Shown here piece by piece: positions 6,623 to 14,580 of a stretch of DNA of 22,893 nucleotides; the first letter of the stretch is position 1, and every line of letters starts with the position of its first letter. The notes below the pieces were generated by a model that did not search any database, was not told the DNA's origin, and worked only from the letters and a program-made list of their open reading frames with translations. The stretch spans positions 1 through 22,893 of the forward strand of contig JAOPVD010000059.1 in NCBI GenBank assembly GCA_025966295.1, in the 5' to 3' direction. Origin of the DNA: Frankiales bacterium (GTDB lineage Bacteria > Actinomycetota > Actinomycetes > Mycobacteriales > SCTD01). Made by a program: the position numbers and the translations under genes.

Positions 6623-8016
6623 AGCTGGCTCCAAGCCCGGGTCAGGCAGTCCCGCAGGACCTGCTCGATCTCATCGAAGTGGGTCTGGTCGCAGCCCAGC
6701 GGCGGGGCGAGCTGGATGACCGGGTCGCCGCGGTCGTCGGCCCGGCAGTACAGCCCGGCCTCGAACAGCGCCTTGGACAAGAAGCCGCGCAGCAGCCGCT
6801 CCGACTCGTCGTCGTCGAAGGTCTGCTTGGTGGCCTTGTCCTTCACCATCTCGATGCCGTAGAAGTACCCGTCGCCGCGGACGTCCCCGACGATCGGCAG
6901 GTCGAGCAGCTTCTCCAGGGTGGTGCGGAACGCCTTCTCGTTGGCGAGGACGTTCTGGCACAGCCCCTCCCGGTCGAAGATGTCCAGGTTCGCCATCGCC
7001 ACGGCCGACGAGACCGGGTGGCCGCCGAAGGTGTAGCCGTGCGCGAAGTAGCTGGCGCCGGACAGGAACGGCTCCATCAGCCGGTCGCTGGCGATCATCG
7101 CGCCGATCGGGCTGTAGCCGCTGGTCAGCCCCTTGGCGCAGGTGATGATGTCGGGCACGTAGCCGAACTTGTCGCACCCGAACGTCGTGCCGAGCCGGCC
7201 GAACGCGCAGATCACCTCGTCGGACACCAGCAGCACGTCGTGCCGGTCGCAGATCTCGCGGAGCCGGGCGAAGTAGCCCGGCGGCGGCGGGAAGCAGCCG
7301 CCGGAGTTCTGCACCGGCTCGACGAAGACGGCGGCGACGGTGTCCGGGCCCTCCATCTCGATGGCGATCTCGATCTGGTCGGCGGCCCACCGCCCGAACG
7401 CCTCGAGGTCGTCGCCGTGCTCGGGAGCCCGGTAGAAGTTGGTGTTGGCCGCCTTGTGCGCGCCCGGCACCAGCGGCTCGAAGAACATCTTGGCCTCGGG
7501 GATGCCGGTGATCGACAGCGCCCCCTGCGGGGTGCCGTGGTAGGCGACCGCCCGGCTGATCACCTTGTGCTTCATGGGCCTGCCGGTCAGCTTGAAGTAC
7601 TGCTTGGCCAGCTTCCAGGCCGTCTCGACGGCCTCGCCGCCGCCGGTCGTGAAGAACACCCGGTTGAGGTCGCCGGGCGTCAGCGACGCGAGCCGCTCGG
7701 CCAGCTGGATCGCCTCGGGATGGGCGTAGGACCACAGCGGGAAGAACGCCAGCTGCTCGGCCTGCCGGGCGGCGGCCTGCGCCAGCTCGGTCCGGCCGTG
7801 CCCGGCCTGCACGACGAACAGCCCGGACAGCCCGTCCAGGTACCGCTTGCCGGTGCTGTCCCAGATGTAGGCGCCCTCACCCTTCACGATGACCGGGACC
7901 GCGCCGCCCTCCTGGTAGGTCGAGTGCCGGGTGAAGTGCATCCAGAGGTGGTCGCGCGCCGACGCGGACAGCGCGCTGTCGTCCAGGCGCTGCCAGGTCT
8001 GCGGGGTGGTCGTCAC
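6619..8016 (-). CDS. Class III PLP aminotransferase, putrescine/omega-amine type
   Basis: A 465-residue fold-type I enzyme. FFTTGGGEAVETAWKLA (121-137) binds the PLP phosphate, SDEVICAFGR (265-274) holds Asp266 that contacts the pyridine nitrogen, and TCAKGLTSGYSPIG (292-305) carries the Schiff-base Lys295. Length and motifs fit the group that includes putrescine-pyruvate aminotransferase (SpuC) and other omega-amine:pyruvate transaminases. Its position between an APC permease and a gamma-aminobutyraldehyde-dehydrogenase-like gene supports a diamine donor. The start is GTG 8016, overlapping the permease stop in a GTGA and preceded by AGGAG. The same frame is open far upstream, but that stretch is antisense to nothing and runs inside the permease gene, so it is not part of this protein. 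Beta-alanine or taurine transamination are alternatives. Confidence 0.9.
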   Translation of the reverse strand: MTTTPQTWQRLDDSALSASARDHLWMHFTRHSTYQEGGAVPVIVKGEGAYIWDSTGKRYLDGLSGLFVVQAGHGRTELAQAAARQAEQLAFFPLWSYAHPEAIQLAERLASLTPGDLNRVFFTTGGGEAVETAWKLAKQYFKLTGRPMKHKVISRAVAYHGTPQGALSITGIPEAKMFFEPLVPGAHKAANTNFYRAPEHGDDLEAFGRWAADQIEIAIEMEGPDTVAAVFVEPVQNSGGCFPPPPGYFARLREICDRHDVLLVSDEVICAFGRLGTTFGCDKFGYVPDIITCAKGLTSGYSPIGAMIASDRLMEPFLSGASYFAHGYTFGGHPVSSAVAMANLDIFDREGLCQNVLANEKAFRTTLEKLLDLPIVGDVRGDGYFYGIEMVKDKATKQTFDDDESERLLRGFLSKALFEAGLYCRADDRGDPVIQLAPPLGCDQTHFDEIEQVLRDCLTRAWSQL

Positions 8017-9536
8017 GGGGTGCTCCTGGTGGGAAGGGGGGTGTCGCTGCCGGTGGGCTGCGGCGGGGCGTCCACGGCAGGTGTGCCCAGTCGGCCGCCC
8101 CGGAAGAACGGCGGGTTGGCGAGCTCGCACAGCACCATCACGAGCAGCCCCAGCAGCAGCGAGCCGATGCCGATGAGGAACACCCCACCGACGCCGGCGA
8201 ACGACGTCGTGCCGAAGTCGGTGGCGTACATGTCCTTGGCGCTCTTGAGGAAGCACAGCGTCAGGATGCCGGCGCCCAGCAGCGGCAGGACGCCCTTCAC
8301 CCAGGCGTCCTTGACGCTGCGGCGCAGGTCGGCCCGGAAGTGCCAGGCGCAGGCGTACCCGGTCAGCGCGTAGTAGAAGGCGATCAGCAGCCCGAGCGAG
8401 GCGATCGAGTCCGCCAGCACGTTGCCGCTGACCAGCACCAGCCCGCCGTAGAAGGTCACCGACGCCACCCCCATCGCGATCGTGGAGGTCGTCGGGGTCT
8501 GGAACCGCGGGTGCATGCGCGCGAACGAGTTCGGGATCGCGCGGTGCGCGGCCATCGACAGCGTCGTGCGCGCGGTCGGCAGGATCGTGGTCTGCGTCGA
8601 CGCCGCAGCCGACGTCAGCACCGCCAGGATGAGCACCTTGCCGAAGGTGCTGCCCAGCACCGCGTCCCCGAGGACGGCCAGCACGTCGCCCTGGTTGTTC
8701 TCGTCGGTGAGGGTGCCCAGTCCGCCGTACGCCTGGCAGGCCACGGTGACGAGGCTGTAGATGCCCAGCAGCGCGACCGTGGCGATGATGGCCGCCCGCC
8801 CCGGGGTGCGCTGTTTGTCCTGCGTCTCCTCGTTGCAGGCCACCGCGGTGTCCCAGCCCCAGTAGATGAACACCGCGAGGAGCACGCCTGCGGACAGCGC
8901 GCTGAAGGACGGGATCTCGAGCGGGTTGAACCACGACAGCGACGGGTGCAGCGCGCCCGGGCCGGCATTGCCGCTGTAGACCTTCACGAGCGCGACGACG
9001 GCGAAGGCGCCCAGCGCGACCACCTCGACCGCGAGCAGCCCGAACTGCAGGCGCGCCGAGATCTCGATGCCGCGGTAGCAGACGTAGGTCAGCACGCTGA
9101 TCCAGAGGATGCCGACGACCGTCGTCCAGAAGGTGCTGGCCGCCAGCCCGCGGGCGTCGAAGAGCAGGAAGCCGTACTGGCCGGCGATCTGCGCCAGGTT
9201 GGCCATGACGACGATGTCGGCCACGACGATGCCCCAGCCGCCCATGAAGCCGGCCCGGGGCCCGAACGCCCGGGCCGCCCAGGCGAAGGTGGTGCCGCAG
9301 TCCGGGTCGAGGGCGTTGAGCTCGCGGTAGGCGTAGGCGATACAGAGCATCGGCACGAAGGCCAGCAGCATCACCGCCGGCGACTGCAGGCCGACGACCG
9401 CGGCGACGAAGCCGATGGTGGCCGCGATGCTGTAGCCCGGGGCGGTCGACGAGACCCCGATGACGACGCTGGACAGCAGCCCGAGCGCACCGGCCTTGAG
9501 TCCCTTGTCCTGCTCGTGCGGGGCGGCGACAGCCAT
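8013..9536 (-). CDS. APC family amino acid/polyamine permease
   Basis: A 507-residue membrane protein with about 12 hydrophobic segments. The first contains GVSSTAPGYSIAA (27-39), the broken first helix typical of APC-superfamily importers. FIYWGWDTAVACNEE in the middle corresponds to the conserved region near helix 6. The C-terminal ~25 residues are a Pro/Thr-rich cytosolic tail. The start ATG 9536 has AGGAG five bases upstream. It is first gene of the minus-strand operon and overlaps the aminotransferase start by 4 bases (8013-8016). Context points to import of putrescine or another amine substrate; the transporter sequence alone does not settle this. Confidence 0.9.
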   Translation of the reverse strand: MAVAAPHEQDKGLKAGALGLLSSVVIGVSSTAPGYSIAATIGFVAAVVGLQSPAVMLLAFVPMLCIAYAYRELNALDPDCGTTFAWAARAFGPRAGFMGGWGIVVADIVVMANLAQIAGQYGFLLFDARGLAASTFWTTVVGILWISVLTYVCYRGIEISARLQFGLLAVEVVALGAFAVVALVKVYSGNAGPGALHPSLSWFNPLEIPSFSALSAGVLLAVFIYWGWDTAVACNEETQDKQRTPGRAAIIATVALLGIYSLVTVACQAYGGLGTLTDENNQGDVLAVLGDAVLGSTFGKVLILAVLTSAAASTQTTILPTARTTLSMAAHRAIPNSFARMHPRFQTPTTSTIAMGVASVTFYGGLVLVSGNVLADSIASLGLLIAFYYALTGYACAWHFRADLRRSVKDAWVKGVLPLLGAGILTLCFLKSAKDMYATDFGTTSFAGVGGVFLIGIGSLLLGLLVMVLCELANPPFFRGGRLGTPAVDAPPQPTGSDTPLPTRSTP

Positions 9537-9565
9537 GTGAGCTCCTTGCGAGGAAGGAAGACCTG

Positions 9566-9642
9566 CCACGGTTCTCGCAGACCGAGCCGCTTTTGACAAG
9601 GGTTTCCGTGGTTGAAACGCCCTCTGAACACTTGATCCGTGG
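9566..9642. promoter_or_regulatory. Repeated CCGTGG elements, candidate Lrp/AsnC binding region
   Basis: The divergent 122-bp region between the permease and the Lrp-type gene contains TCCGTGG twice in direct orientation (9605-9611 and 9636-9642), 31 bases apart or about three helical turns, and once inverted as CCACGG (9566-9571). GTTTC/GAAAC arms (9602-9606 and 9614-9618) surround the middle copy. Lrp/AsnC regulators typically bind several phased sites between their own gene and the target operon. The repeats are visible; regulator binding is inferred. Confidence 0.35.
9571..9599 (-). promoter_or_regulatory. Candidate promoter of the permease operon
   Basis: Read on the minus strand, TTGTCA (9599-9594) and GAGAAC (9576-9571) are separated by 17 bases. 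Transcription would start near 9564 and leave a short leader holding the AGGAG of the permease gene. The -35 match is good and the -10 match is weak, so this is tentative. A CCACGG element (9566-9571) abuts it. Confidence 0.3.
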
Positions 9643-9658
9643 ACGGTCAAGGCCCAGG

Positions 9659-10150
9659 ATGCGGTCCATGCCGCGCCCGCTCGACCTGGTCCCGACTCCC
9701 CCGCCCCTGCTCGACGAGGTGGGCAAGGCGATCCTGCGCCAGCTGCAGGAGGACGGCCGCCGCTCCTACACCGCGATCGCCGCGGCGGTCGGGCTCTCGG
9801 AGGCGGCCGTCCGGCAACGGGTCAAGGGGCTGGTCGACGGCGGCGTGCTGCAGGTGGTGGCCGTCACCGACCCGCTCACGCTGGGCTTCGGGGTGATGGC
9901 GGGAGTCGGCATCAGGGTCACCGGGGATGCCCGCCGGGTCGCGGACGCGCTCTCGGAGATCGACGAGGTGGACTACTGCGTGCTCACCACCGGCCGCTTC
10001 GACATCCAGCTGGAGCTGGTCTGCCGGGACAACGAGCACCTGCTCACCGTCATCAACGACCGCGTCCGGGGCGTGCCGGGGGTCCGCGAGACGGAGACCT
10101 CGATGTACCTGCGGGTGCACAAGCAGACCTACAACTACGGGACGCCGTGA
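9659..10150 (+). CDS. Lrp/AsnC family transcriptional regulator
   Basis: A 163-residue protein. A winged helix-turn-helix lies at about 20-68, with LLDEVGKAILRQLQEDGRRS followed by SYTAIAAAVGLSEAAVRQRV. An RAM (ligand-binding, oligomerisation) domain lies at about 76-155, with VMAGVGIRV and FDIQLELVC. Such regulators respond to amino acids or related metabolites. AAGG precedes ATG 9659 by 6 bases; ATG 9668 in the same frame is an alternative. It is divergent from the permease operon and directly upstream of the second aminotransferase, so it is the obvious candidate regulator of both arms of the cluster. Confidence 0.92.
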   Translation: MRSMPRPLDLVPTPPPLLDEVGKAILRQLQEDGRRSYTAIAAAVGLSEAAVRQRVKGLVDGGVLQVVAVTDPLTLGFGVMAGVGIRVTGDARRVADALSEIDEVDYCVLTTGRFDIQLELVCRDNEHLLTVINDRVRGVPGVRETETSMYLRVHKQTYNYGTP

Positions 10151-11346
10151 TGGGCGCGCTGCTGCACCCGTTCGCCCGGCCGGCCGCCACCGACTTCGTG
10201 CGGATGGTCCGCGGGTCGGGTGCGGTGGTGTGGGACGACCAGGGCAAGCGCTACGTCGACGGCCTCGCCTCGCTCTGGTACTGCAACGTCGGCCACGCCC
10301 GGGCCGAGATCGCCGAGGCGGTGGCCCAGCAGATGCAGGTGCTGGAGACCTACCACTGCTTCGAGCGGTTCTCGAACGCGCCGGCCGAGGAGCTCGCCGA
10401 GCGGCTGGCCGCGCTGGCGCCGGTGCCGGGCAGCCGGGTGTTCCTCACCAGCGGCGGCTCCGAGGCGGTCGACACCGCCCTCAAGCTCTCCCGAAGCGCG
10501 CACGCGCAGGCCGGCCAGCCCGAGCGCACCCTGGTCGTCAGCCGCACCCCGAGCTACCACGGCGTGACGTACGGCGCGATGACGCTGACCGGACTTCCCT
10601 TGAACCGCAAGGACTTCGGCCCCGGCATCGGCGACGTCGTGCAGGTGGACAAGGACGACCTCGACGCGGTGCGGCAGGTCTTCGAGACCAACCCCGGCCG
10701 GGTGGCCGCGGTCTTCGCCGAGCCGGTCGTGGGCGCCGGCGGCGTCTGGCCCCCGGCGCCGGGCTACCTGCAGGGGCTCCGGGAGCTGTGTGACGTGCAC
10801 GGCGCGCACCTGGTGCTGGACGAGGTGATCTGCGGCTTCGGCCGGCTGGGCACGCTGTTCGCCGGGACCCACTTCGGGGTGGCCGCCGACATCACGACGT
10901 TCGCGAAGGGGGTGACCAGCGGGTACGTGCCCTTGGGGGGCGCGCTGGTGGCGCCCAGCGTGCACGCGCCGCTGTCGGCCGACCCCGGCTTCGTGCTCCG
11001 GCACGGCTACACCTATTCCGGCCACGGCGCCGCCGCGGTGGCGGCCCTCGCCTGCCTGGACATCACCGAGCGCGAGGGCCTGGTCGACCGGGCGACCGCC
11101 ATCGGCCGGCGGCTCGAGCCGCAGCTGCGGGCGCTCCTGGACGACGGGCTGGTCACCGACGTGCGGGGCGTCGGTGCGCTCTGGGCGGTCAGCGTGCCGG
11201 ACCCGGTGGCGGTCCGCGACCGGATGCTGGACGACGGCGTCATCCTGCGGCCGATCGCGCCGGCCACGCTGGCGATCTGCCCGCCGCTCGTCATCGGCGA
11301 CGACGACCTCGATGCCATCGCGGCGGCGCTGCGACGCGCCCTGTGA
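10150..11346 (+). CDS. Class III PLP aminotransferase (second, divergent paralogue)
   Basis: A 398-residue fold-type I enzyme, clearly shorter than the 465-residue paralogue at 6619-8016. Visible motifs are LTSGGSEAVDTALKL (99-113, phosphate binding), LDEVICGFGR (223-232, Asp224) and TFAKGVTSGYVPLGG (250-264, Schiff-base Lys253). The acceptor-side residues differ from the paralogue, so it may use a different amine or run a different step. The start is ATG 10150, sharing one base with the Lrp stop (TGATG); GTG 10147 would give a GTGA overlap and one extra residue. It is translationally coupled to the FAD oxidoreductase downstream. Omega-amine:pyruvate transaminase is the best guess; the donor is unproven. 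Confidence 0.89.
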   Translation: MGALLHPFARPAATDFVRMVRGSGAVVWDDQGKRYVDGLASLWYCNVGHARAEIAEAVAQQMQVLETYHCFERFSNAPAEELAERLAALAPVPGSRVFLTSGGSEAVDTALKLSRSAHAQAGQPERTLVVSRTPSYHGVTYGAMTLTGLPLNRKDFGPGIGDVVQVDKDDLDAVRQVFETNPGRVAAVFAEPVVGAGGVWPPAPGYLQGLRELCDVHGAHLVLDEVICGFGRLGTLFAGTHFGVAADITTFAKGVTSGYVPLGGALVAPSVHAPLSADPGFVLRHGYTYSGHGAAAVAALACLDITEREGLVDRATAIGRRLEPQLRALLDDGLVTDVRGVGALWAVSVPDPVAVRDRMLDDGVILRPIAPATLAICPPLVIGDDDLDAIAAALRRAL

Positions 11347-12680
11347 GCCTGTGGCACGACCAGGTCGGTCGGCCGCAGCCCCGACCGGCCCTGCCGGGCG
11401 ACACCGCGGTCGACGTCGCGATCGTCGGCGCCGGCTACACGGGCCTCTGGACCGCCTGGTACCTCAAGCAGCAGGACCCGGCGCTGCGGGTCGTCGTGGT
11501 CGAGAAGGAGGTGGCCGGGTTCGGCGCCTCCGGCCGCAACGGCGGCTGGTGCTCGGCGCTGTTCCCCACCTCCTGGCCGCGGATGGCCCGCGCCAGCTCG
11601 CGGCCAGCCGTGGTCGCGATGCAGGCCGCCCTGGAGGACGCCGTCGACGAGGTCGGCCGCAGCGGCCTCGCCTGCGACTTCGCCAAGGGCGGCTCCGTCG
11701 CCCTCGCCCGGTCGCCGGCCCAGCTGGCCCGGGCACGGGCGGCCGTCGCGGAGGCCCGGGCCTGGGGGTTCGGGCCGGACACCCGCGACCTGGTGTCGGC
11801 GGCCGAGGCCAGCCGTCGGGTCGGCGCGACCGACGTCCTCGGCGCGGTCACGACCGCGCACTGCGCCGCGCTGCACCCGGCCCGGCTGGTCCGCGCGTTG
11901 GCGGCCGGGGTGGAGGACCTCGGCGTGCCGGTGCACGAGCAGACGGCGGCGCTGCGCGTCGGGCCAGGCCGGGTCGTCACCACGCACGGCACGGTGCGGG
12001 CCGAGGTGGTACTGCCGGCCACCGAGGGCTACACCGCGCAGCTGCCCGGGCACCGCCGCGACCTGGCCCCGGTCTACTCGCTCATGCTGGCCACCGAGCC
12101 GCTGCCCGACGACGTGTGGGCGCAGCTCGGCCTGCACGACCGGGCGACCTTCACCGACGAGCGGCACCTGACCGTCTACGGCCAGCGCACCGCCGACGGC
12201 CGGATCGCCTTCGGCGGGCGGGGGGCGCCGTACCACTTCGGGTCGCGGGTCGACCCGTCGTACGACGTGGTGCCGCGGGTGCACGCCGCGCTGGAGCGGG
12301 CGCTGGTGGAGCTGTTCCCGGTGCTGCGCGGCGTCACGATCACGCACCGCTGGGGCGGCAACCTGGGGGTGCCGCGCGACTGGTTCCCCGCGGTCGGGCT
12401 GGACCGGCGCACCGGGCTGGCGTGGGCCGGCGGCTACGTCGGCGACGGCGTCGCGGCGTCGAACCTCGCCGGCCGCACCCTCGCCGACCTGGTGCTGGGC
12501 CGGGACACCGAGCGGACCCGGCTGCCTTGGGTCCGGCGGCGGACCCGGAAGTGGGAGCCGGAACCGCTGCGCTGGCTCGGGGTCAACGGGGTCACCCGGC
12601 TGATGACGCACGCCGACCGGTCCGAGGCCCGTTCCGGCCGGCCGTCACGGGCGGCGGCGCTGTTCTGGCGGACCCGGTAG
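11343..12680 (+). CDS. FAD-dependent oxidoreductase (DAO family), amine-oxidase-like
   Basis: A 445-residue protein. The dinucleotide-binding motif is VDVAIVGAGYTGLWTAWYL (GAGYTG at 29-34), with Glu54 of VVVVEKE ending the second strand. GASGRNGGW (61-69) is the flavin-contact motif shared with PuuB-type gamma-glutamylputrescine oxidases and related amine oxidases. A C-terminal GLAWAGGYVGDGV segment closes the FAD site. Such enzymes oxidise C-N bonds using oxygen or another acceptor. No gamma-glutamylputrescine synthetase (PuuA) is in the window, so a free or N-substituted amine is as likely a substrate as gamma-glutamylputrescine. The start GTG 11343 overlaps the aminotransferase stop in a GTGA. 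It is last in the plus-strand operon. Confidence 0.87.
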   Translation: MSLWHDQVGRPQPRPALPGDTAVDVAIVGAGYTGLWTAWYLKQQDPALRVVVVEKEVAGFGASGRNGGWCSALFPTSWPRMARASSRPAVVAMQAALEDAVDEVGRSGLACDFAKGGSVALARSPAQLARARAAVAEARAWGFGPDTRDLVSAAEASRRVGATDVLGAVTTAHCAALHPARLVRALAAGVEDLGVPVHEQTAALRVGPGRVVTTHGTVRAEVVLPATEGYTAQLPGHRRDLAPVYSLMLATEPLPDDVWAQLGLHDRATFTDERHLTVYGQRTADGRIAFGGRGAPYHFGSRVDPSYDVVPRVHAALERALVELFPVLRGVTITHRWGGNLGVPRDWFPAVGLDRRTGLAWAGGYVGDGVAASNLAGRTLADLVLGRDTERTRLPWVRRRTRKWEPEPLRWLGVNGVTRLMTHADRSEARSGRPSRAAALFWRTR

Positions 12681-12747
12681 CGCTCGTGGAGGGGCACGCT
12701 GTCAGGTGGTCCGCCTATCGTTCGCAGCACCGACCGACGGGGGTGTG

Positions 12748-13701
12748 ATGACCGCCATCTCGGTGCGCGGCCTGCGCAAGAGCTATGGCGAGCTCGAGGC
12801 CGTCCGCGGCGTCGACTTCGACGTGGCACCGGGCGAGACGTTCGGCTTCCTCGGCCCCAACGGCGCCGGCAAGTCCACCACCATCAAGATCCTGTGCACG
12901 CTGGCGAGGGCCACCGGCGGGTCCGCCAGCGTCGCCGGGTTCGACGTGGCCACCCAGCGCGACGACGTCCGGCGGCACATCGGGCTGGTGTTCCAGGACC
13001 TGACCCTCGACACCTACCTGTCGGCCGAGCAGAACCTGCGCTTCCACGCCGAGCTCTACGGCATGCCCCGGGCCACGGTCCAGCCGCGGATGCGGCAGGT
13101 CCTGGAGATGGTCGGGCTGTGGGAGCGCCGGGCCTCCAAGGTGTTGACCTTCTCCGGCGGCATGAAGCGCCGCCTGGAGATCGCCCGCGGGCTGATGCAC
13201 TCCCCCCGGGTGCTGTTCCTCGACGAGCCGACCGTCGGGCTGGACCCGCAGACCCGCGCTTCGATCTGGGACTACATCCACGAGCTGCGCCAGCAGGAGG
13301 AGATCACCATCTTCCTCACCACGCACTACATGGACGAGGCCGAGCACTGCGACCGGATCGCCATCATGGACGAGGGCACCCTCGTCGCCCTCGACACCCC
13401 GGCCGCGCTGAAGGCCTCGGTCGGCACCGACCGGGTGACGATCCGGACCGCCGACGACCAGGCGGCCCTGGCGGTGCTGGGCGACGCGGTGCTGACCACC
13501 GACGGGATCGTCATCTCGGTCGAGGACGGAGAGGCCTACGTGCCCCGGTTGTTCGGCACCCTGGGCGTGCCCATCACGAACGTCAGCATCAGCCGGCCGT
13601 CGCTGGACGATGTCTTCCTGTCCTACACCGGCCGCACCATCCGCGACTCCGAGCAGGCACCGGGCATGCCGGCCATCTTCGCTGCGATGGCCCGCCGATG
13701 A
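12748..13701 (+). CDS. ABC transporter ATP-binding protein, DrrA-like
   Basis: A 317-residue ATPase. Motifs are Walker A GPNGAGKST (36-44), Q-loop FQDLTLD (82-88), signature FSGGM (135-139), Walker B VLFLDEP (155-161) and switch His193 in TTHYMDEAEHCDR. The extra C-terminal domain (about 220-317), ending with the SISRPSLDDVFLSYTGRTIRD type of sequence, is the mark of the daunorubicin-resistance DrrA family. ATG 12748 follows GGGGG; a GTG at 12745 and upstream frame extension are less likely. The 67 bases upstream (12681-12747) hold TATCGT at 12716-12721 as a possible -10 box without a convincing -35. It overlaps the permease by an ATGA (13698-13701). Cargo unknown: drugs, lipids and antibiotics are typical. 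Confidence 0.93.
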   Translation: MTAISVRGLRKSYGELEAVRGVDFDVAPGETFGFLGPNGAGKSTTIKILCTLARATGGSASVAGFDVATQRDDVRRHIGLVFQDLTLDTYLSAEQNLRFHAELYGMPRATVQPRMRQVLEMVGLWERRASKVLTFSGGMKRRLEIARGLMHSPRVLFLDEPTVGLDPQTRASIWDYIHELRQQEEITIFLTTHYMDEAEHCDRIAIMDEGTLVALDTPAALKASVGTDRVTIRTADDQAALAVLGDAVLTTDGIVISVEDGEAYVPRLFGTLGVPITNVSISRPSLDDVFLSYTGRTIRDSEQAPGMPAIFAAMARR

Positions 13702-14549
13702 CCGCGGTGGCCGCGGTCGCGGTGCCTCAGCGGGGGTTCGCCCTCGACGTACGGGCCGTGAAGATCGTGGTGCAGCGCGACCTGATCCGCACCCTGCAGG
13801 ACCGGACCCGGTTCGTGTCCGCGCTGGTGCAGCCGCTGCTGTTCCTGTTCGTGCTGGGGGCCGGGCTGTCCTCGCTGACCCAGGGCGCCACGGGCTCGCT
13901 CGACCTGCGGACCTTCATGTTCCCCGGGATCCTGGCCACCTCGACGCTGTTCACCGCCATCTTCTCGGCGGTCTCGATCGTCTGGGACCGGGAGTTCGGC
14001 TTCCTGCGCGAGATGCTCGTCGCGCCGGTGCGCCGCAGCAGCATCATCCTGGGCAAGGCGATCGGCGGCGCCACCGTCGCCACCACCCAGGGCGTGCTGG
14101 TGCTGGCCCTCGCCCCGGTCGTCCACGTGCCGCTCACTCCCGGCCTGGTCGTCACGCTGCTCGCCGAGGTGTTCCTGCTGTCGTTCACCCTGACCGCGCT
14201 GGGGCTGGCCGTCGTCGCCCGGATCCAGCAGGTGCAGACCGTGATGGGGCTGATGCAGGTCCTGCTGCTGCCGCTGTCGTTCCTGTCCGGGGCGCTCTAC
14301 CCGCTGTCCAACCTGCCGACCTGGCTGTCGGTGGCGGTCCGCTGCAACCCGCTGACCTACGCGGTGCGCCCGGTGCGGACGGCGGTCTTCAACCACCTCG
14401 AGGTGTCGCCGGCGGTCCGGGCCCGGCTCAACCCGCCCATCACCTGGGGCGGCTGGGAGGTGCCGACCTGGCTGCAGCTGCTGCTCGTGGCGGCGATCGG
14501 CGCCGGCCTGTTGGCGCTGGCGGTCAAGCAGTTCCAGCGCGTCGAGTAG
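13698..14549 (+). CDS. ABC-2 type permease, DrrB-like
   Basis: A 283-residue membrane protein with about six spans. After a short cytosolic N-terminus come VKIVVQRDLIRTLQDRTR and a first hydrophobic segment near 43-58. WDREFGFLREMLVAPVRRS at about 96-114 is the ABC-2 coupling motif. LMQVLLLPLSFLSGALYPLSNLP and NPLTYAVRPVRTAVFNH are the conserved C-terminal ABC-2 signature. It forms an exporter with the overlapping ATPase. It differs from the other ABC-2 permease in this window, so the two systems are not a local duplication. Confidence 0.92.
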   Translation: MTAVAAVAVPQRGFALDVRAVKIVVQRDLIRTLQDRTRFVSALVQPLLFLFVLGAGLSSLTQGATGSLDLRTFMFPGILATSTLFTAIFSAVSIVWDREFGFLREMLVAPVRRSSIILGKAIGGATVATTQGVLVLALAPVVHVPLTPGLVVTLLAEVFLLSFTLTALGLAVVARIQQVQTVMGLMQVLLLPLSFLSGALYPLSNLPTWLSVAVRCNPLTYAVRPVRTAVFNHLEVSPAVRARLNPPITWGGWEVPTWLQLLLVAAIGAGLLALAVKQFQRVE

Positions 14550-14580
14550 CCCGCGGGCGGGGTGGGGCACACTGCGCTCC

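Noticed and set aside
6340..8373. A 677-codon plus-strand frame
   Set aside because: It is antisense to the aminotransferase gene with no recognisable motifs.
8017..9726. Upstream extension of the aminotransferase frame to 9726, which would give a 1035-residue protein
   Set aside because: The extension is an out-of-frame reading of the permease gene. GTG 8016 with AGGAG and the GTGA overlap marks the real start.
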